Source: Ligaoa zhengdingensis (GTDB taxonomy: Bacteria > Bacillota > Clostridia > Oscillospirales > Ruminococcaceae). Taken from it: a DNA stretch of 10,436 bases. Shown piece after piece: positions 6,694-10,436 of the stretch (positions are counted from its first letter, which is position 1; each line of letters starts with the position of its first letter). The translations under genes and the position numbers were made by a program. The DNA lies in assembly GCF_014384885.1 (NCBI RefSeq), contig NZ_JACRST010000040.1, positions 1 through 10,436 on the forward strand, written 5' to 3'. Below the pieces are notes generated by a model. The model searched no databases, had not been told where the DNA came from, and was given only the letters and a program-made list of their open reading frames with translations.

Positions 6694-9600
6694 ATGAGGA
6701 AAAAACTCTTGGCATCCACCCTTGCATTTGCCATGCTGCTCAGCACCTTTTCCGGGATGAGCGCATTGGCGGCCCCCTCTTCCCTGCCGGAGCTCACTTC
6801 GGTGGACGAACTGGGGAGTATCATCGTGCAAACAGGCACCCCGCTGGACGACGTGGTGGCCCAGCTTCCCACCGAGGTGGGCGTCGCACTCGCCAGCACC
6901 GAATCGACCGTCCTGTTTGAGGACGATTTCAGCGACCCGGACCAGAGCCGCGCCAAATGGGCCCTCGCGGATCCCAATGGCGTGGTGACCTTTGAAACCG
7001 GCAAGATGAAGCTGGGCGCTACCACCAATATCAAAGCGGTGGCCGGTTTGGCCGACGCCCAGGATTGGGCGGACTATGCTGTGGAGGCGGAGGTTGCCGG
7101 TCCGGAATCTCCGGCGAACAACTTCGGCGTGATGTTCCGCTGCTCCAATGTGACGACAAGCGGGCCCGACAGCTACAACGGCTATTACGCGGGCATCGGT
7201 TCAACCACATTGGGCCCCGGCTTTGTCGCCGGATGGGCGAACGGCGGCTGGCACCAGCTGGATGCGGATCCTGCCCCGGGCTACACCGGCGGCAAGACCT
7301 ATGCGCTGAAGGTTCTGGTTGCGGGCAACACCTTCCACGTCTATCTGGACGGCGCGAAGGTGTATGAGTACACCGATACGGACAGCAAGTTCATGACCGG
7401 CACCGCCGGCGTGCGCGCCTACAACGTCCCGTTTGAAGTGAGCAGCTTTGTGGTGCGCACCCTGAACGCAGACGAGCGCGCCGAGATGGGCGCGGGCACC
7501 GATATCGTCGAGGCGACCGCCTCCATCTCCAGCTGGAGCTGTGCCGACTACAATATGGACAAAGCCGGCGAATACACCTTCAGCGGCGCCCTCTCCGGCG
7601 CCTTCACCAACCCCGCGGGCAAAACCGCGTCGGTGAAGGTTACTGTGGAACAGGCGGAGGTCGCCCCGGTGCTGTATTACGACTTTGAATCGGTCGATGG
7701 CGACACCGTTGCGGATGTGAGCGGCAATGGCAACGACGGTACGCTGCTGAACGGCCCCGCCGTGCGTGCCGAGTCCTCCGAGAACAACATCCTGGTGCTG
7801 AGCAACTCCGGCAAAAACGGCACGAACGCGCAGGCGGTCAGCATGCCGACCGCCCTGCTCGCCAGTTTGGAGGATATCACGCTGGTGGCTGATATCCGCA
7901 TGACATCCACCAGTACCTGGATGACCCTGGTGGGCGCGAGCGCCGGCGACGGCAGCTACGTCGTGCTGGCAAACCAGGGGTCCCCCTCCGGCGGCGCCTG
8001 CGGCATCACCACCGCCATCAAACTGGGCAGCGGCTCGGAGCTGCGCATCAAGGCGCCGGCCGGCACCTCCCTGCCGGTGAGCGAGTGGGCCCGCATGGTC
8101 TACACCCACGCCGCGAACGGCGACGCGCAGCTGTTGATCGACGGCACTGTGGTGGCCGAGGGCAACATGGCCGATTCCATGGCCGATGTCTGCTCACTCG
8201 CGGATTCCATCGCGACTGTCGGCCGCACTGACCGGTTCAGCGATCCCGGTCTCAACGGCGCGATTGATAATGTCCGCGTGTACGACAAGGTGCTCAGCGC
8301 CGACGAACTCGCGGTCATCCCGCCCAAGGCTGAGATACCTCCGGCTGAGGAAGTGGAAACCGAATATGACACCACTACCCCGGTCACTATCATTGCGGAC
8401 AAAAACGAGGGCGTGGAGCACGACGTCAACCCCTATGTCAAAGGAAATCAGATGTATCTGTTCATGCCCGCCAAAGCGAGCCTCGGCGCGCTGAACGTGA
8501 CCGCTCTGGACAACATCATGCTGGACGGTGTGGATTACGTGCGCGGCAACACCGTGACCATCGACCTGAGCGAAGGCAAAACCATGACCCTGGTTGCGAG
8601 CGGCACTACATACACCCTGTCGGCCATGCAGTCCCAGCTGCCCACCCTCTACCTCAACATCGACGAGAGCCAGGGCACCATCGCAGCCATGAACGGCGAC
8701 CCGGCGCACGACACCAAGTGCTACGGCGACCTGATTCTGGACGTGCCCGAGGATGTGGCGGCTCTCAAAGGCTGGGAGACACAGTACGCCCTGAAGATGA
8801 GCGAGATCAAGGGCCGCGGCAACTCCACCTGGGGCCAGCCGAAAAAACCTTATCAGATCAAACTGGATAAGAAGACCGATCTGCTCGGCATGGGCAAACA
8901 CAAGACCTGGATCATCCTGGCCAACTACATGGATTCCTCCCTCATCCGCAACCGCCTGGTCTACAATGCCGGCGCGGAAGCGGGCATCGAGTTCTCAATC
9001 GACAACGAGTACATCGATGTCTATATGAACGGCAAATATTTGGGCAACTACCAGCTCACCGAGAAGGTTCAGGTCGGCGACAACCGCGTGGAAGTCACCG
9101 ACATTGACGAAATCGTGGAGGATACCGGCGCACTGCCCGAAAACATCACCGGCGGATACCTGCTGGAGATGGATTTCCGTGCGCGCAACGAGGCTTACCA
9201 CTTCTCCACCCCGAAATTCTATCACCTTGAGGTGAAGAGCCCCGAGCGGGACGGCGCTACGCTCGACTATATCTCGCAGTATGTCAGCGACTTTGAAAAC
9301 GCGCTGTACAGCGCCGACGGCTACAACGACAAGGGCGTCTATTACGCCGATTACATCGACCTTGACTCCTTTGTCACCTACTATTTCTTCCAGGAATTCA
9401 TCAAAAACTGGGACTGCATGTACAGCTACGGCAGCATCTACTTCCACAAGGATGTGGACGGCCCGCTGGTTGCCGGCCCGTATTGGGACTTCGACTGGAC
9501 GATGGATGCAAAACATGTGCCCGATTATAACGGTCTGTTCCACACCACCGAGGGCTGGCTGGGCCAGATCGTGGATCGCTCGGAGCACACCAGCAACGAG

Positions 9601-10436
9601 ATGTGGTGGCGGCAGTTCTGGAAACATGAGGACTTCGTCATCCGCCTGACCGAGCTCTATGAAGAGAAACTCGGTGACATCGTGGCCGGCTGGCCCGAGG
9701 ACATCGCAGCCTACAACGAGGAGCTCGGCGTTTCCGCCACGATGAACGACATCATGTGGCCGTATAATCTGAGCCACCAGGACAACGTCCAGAGCATCGT
9801 AAACTTCGCCCAGGGCCGCTACGAGTGGATCGACAACGCGGTGACAGAGCTCCCCGTCGTTTCGTTCCAAGGCGGCGAGGATGCGACGGGCGAGGCTCCC
9901 GCTTCCCTCTATGCGGAGAAAGACGAAACCTTTAAGCTCCCCGAAAACACCTTTGCCAAAGCGGACTTTACGTTCGCGGGGTGGAGCGACGGCACCAACA
10001 CCTATGCGGCCGGAGCAGATTACACCAAGGCGACCGACGGCCGGCTGATCTTCACCGCTGTGTGGGAGGAAAGCTCACAGCCTGTGGATAAGAGCAGTTT
10101 GACAGCGATCATTGAAGTGTTTGACCAATTTGAAAAGAGCCAATTCACAGCGGAGAGCTGGACCGGCTTTGCTGCGGCGCTTGCGGATGCGAAAGCAGTA
10201 GTGGCCAACGCGGACGCCACCCAGGAGGATGTGCAAAATGCGTATCGGGCGTTGATAGAGGCGCGCGACAGCTTGGTTGAGATCACCCCGTCCGACGTCG
10301 ACAAAGCTGCGCTGAAGGAACTGGTGGAAGCGATCGACGGGAAGTACGAGGAGAGCGGGTACACGGCCGAGAGCTGGGCGGAGCTTGAGAAAGCGCTGGA
10401 AGAAGCGAAGGCAGTGATTGCGAAAGCGGACGCGGA
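6694..10436 (+). CDS. Secreted CotH-kinase-like multidomain protein with Ig/LamG/FIVAR modules, C-terminus off window
   Basis: An extracellular protein built round a CotH domain, the atypical kinase family first known from Bacillus spore coats and also found in large secreted gut and cellulosomal proteins. ATG 6694 follows AAGGAG by 7 nt and gives a Sec signal peptide (MRKK, hydrophobic core, ALA at 24-26). Domains: first half of a group-4 bacterial Ig-like domain (about 36-70); a LamG/DUF1080-like module (about 73-268); second Ig half with DKAGEYTFSGAL (270-320); LamG_3 starting YYDFE and DVSGNGNDGT (326-543); a beta-rich linker; CotH (about 648-1000) with GRGNSTWGQPKKPYQIKL at 707-724, NYMDSSLIRNRL, GKYLGNYQL.E, GGYLLEMDF (820-828) and YWDFDWTMD (930-938); an InlB/Flg_new-like repeat with FAGW (about 1055-1126); FIVAR (1131-1199); and a second FIVAR cut by the edge. 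The motifs expected of a CotH domain are present, so it may be active, but target and activity outside the cell are unknown. It runs divergently from the GH127 gene and shares two module types with it. 1247 codons, open to the edge. Confidence 0.93.
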   Translation, partial: MRKKLLASTLAFAMLLSTFSGMSALAAPSSLPELTSVDELGSIIVQTGTPLDDVVAQLPTEVGVALASTESTVLFEDDFSDPDQSRAKWALADPNGVVTFETGKMKLGATTNIKAVAGLADAQDWADYAVEAEVAGPESPANNFGVMFRCSNVTTSGPDSYNGYYAGIGSTTLGPGFVAGWANGGWHQLDADPAPGYTGGKTYALKVLVAGNTFHVYLDGAKVYEYTDTDSKFMTGTAGVRAYNVPFEVSSFVVRTLNADERAEMGAGTDIVEATASISSWSCADYNMDKAGEYTFSGALSGAFTNPAGKTASVKVTVEQAEVAPVLYYDFESVDGDTVADVSGNGNDGTLLNGPAVRAESSENNILVLSNSGKNGTNAQAVSMPTALLASLEDITLVADIRMTSTSTWMTLVGASAGDGSYVVLANQGSPSGGACGITTAIKLGSGSELRIKAPAGTSLPVSEWARMVYTHAANGDAQLLIDGTVVAEGNMADSMADVCSLADSIATVGRTDRFSDPGLNGAIDNVRVYDKVLSADELAVIPPKAEIPPAEEVETEYDTTTPVTIIADKNEGVEHDVNPYVKGNQMYLFMPAKASLGALNVTALDNIMLDGVDYVRGNTVTIDLSEGKTMTLVASGTTYTLSAMQSQLPTLYLNIDESQGTIAAMNGDPAHDTKCYGDLILDVPEDVAALKGWETQYALKMSEIKGRGNSTWGQPKKPYQIKLDKKTDLLGMGKHKTWIILANYMDSSLIRNRLVYNAGAEAGIEFSIDNEYIDVYMNGKYLGNYQLTEKVQVGDNRVEVTDIDEIVEDTGALPENITGGYLLEMDFRARNEAYHFSTPKFYHLEVKSPERDGATLDYISQYVSDFENALYSADGYNDKGVYYADYIDLDSFVTYYFFQEFIKNWDCMYSYGSIYFHKDVDGPLVAGPYWDFDWTMDAKHVPDYNGLFHTTEGWLGQIVDRSEHTSNEMWWRQFWKHEDFVIRLTELYEEKLGDIVAGWPEDIAAYNEELGVSATMNDIMWPYNLSHQDNVQSIVNFAQGRYEWIDNAVTELPVVSFQGGEDATGEAPASLYAEKDETFKLPENTFAKADFTFAGWSDGTNTYAAGADYTKATDGRLIFTAVWEESSQPVDKSSLTAIIEVFDQFEKSQFTAESWTGFAAALADAKAVVANADATQEDVQNAYRALIEARDSLVEITPSDVDKAALKELVEAIDGKYEESGYTAESWAELEKALEEAKAVIAKADA
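6910..7497 (+). repeat. LamG/DUF1080-like module in the CotH protein (fourth copy of the family)
   Basis: Residues about 73-268. It shares DDFSDP, DPNGVVTFE, GKM, WADYAVEA, FGVMFR, SYNGYYAGI and YLDGAKVYE with the modules of the divergent GH127 protein; DPNGVVTFE is found in copy 1 and WADYA in copy 2. It lies inside, not beside, a group-4 Ig-like domain (see findings). The shared module implies duplication between the two genes or a common source. Confidence 0.83.
10293..10436. repeat. Right arm of 144-bp terminal inverted repeat (FIVAR cassette)
   Basis: Inverted partner of 1-144; mismatches lie at 10311, 10312, 10317 and 10434. It encodes the second FIVAR of the CotH protein, in the same codon phase as the left arm. 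Identity breaks at the inner end at 10292, just before the Asp-Val-Asp-Lys that opens the helical module, so the shared unit coincides with a domain border. Confidence 0.97.

Noticed and set aside
7201..9870. Minus-strand frames of 302, 235 and 291 codons at 7201-8109, 8194-8901 and 8995-9870
   Set aside because: Antisense shadows of the LamG and CotH domains; low-complexity composition and no ribosome binding sites.

Overview
The window fits a low-to-mid-GC spacer between GC-rich genes of an anaerobic gut Firmicute, most likely an Oscillospirales/Clostridia-type organism. The basis is the domain set (FIVAR, InlB/Flg_new-like repeat, group-4 bacterial Ig, LamG, CotH, GH127), strong purine-rich ribosome binding sites and Gram-positive-type Sec signal peptides. 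The taxonomic placement is inference; there is no rRNA or marker gene here.

There are only two real genes, and they diverge. On the minus strand, a giant secreted multidomain enzyme starts at 6017 and runs off the left edge after at least 2005 codons. It has a DUF1680/GH127 beta-L-arabinofuranosidase-type catalytic region with an intact Glu/Cys/Cys/Cys zinc site. This is followed by a beta-sandwich region, an FN3-like domain, three tandem LamG/DUF1080-like jelly-roll modules, another FN3-like domain, FIVAR, a beta-rich segment, FIVAR, a CBM6/35-like domain and the start of a third FIVAR. On the plus strand, a secreted CotH-kinase-like protein starts at 6694 and runs off the right edge after at least 1247 codons. 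It has a group-4 Ig-like domain interrupted by a fourth copy of the LamG/DUF1080-like module, then a LamG_3 domain, the CotH domain, an InlB-type repeat and two FIVAR domains.

Between them lies a 676-bp divergent regulatory region (6018-6693). For the minus gene it holds an extended -10 promoter with a tandem 9-bp direct repeat just upstream, spaced like a LytTR-type regulator site. For the plus gene it holds a promoter region overlapped by a perfect 18-bp palindrome and a long leader that opens with a strong imperfect stem. A GC-rich block of unknown origin sits in the middle.

The most striking feature is that the two ends of the window are a near-perfect inverted repeat (1-144 against 10293-10436, 140/144 identical, all four differences synonymous). 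Both genes read outward into it in the same codon phase. Recombination between the arms would invert the 10-kb segment and swap the C-terminal tails of the two proteins in frame. A simpler reading is that a repeated FIVAR cassette ended the contig at both sides. Together the genes look like a surface-displayed plant or host glycan degrading/binding pair sharing accessory modules; joint action is inferred from shared modules and the shared promoter region.
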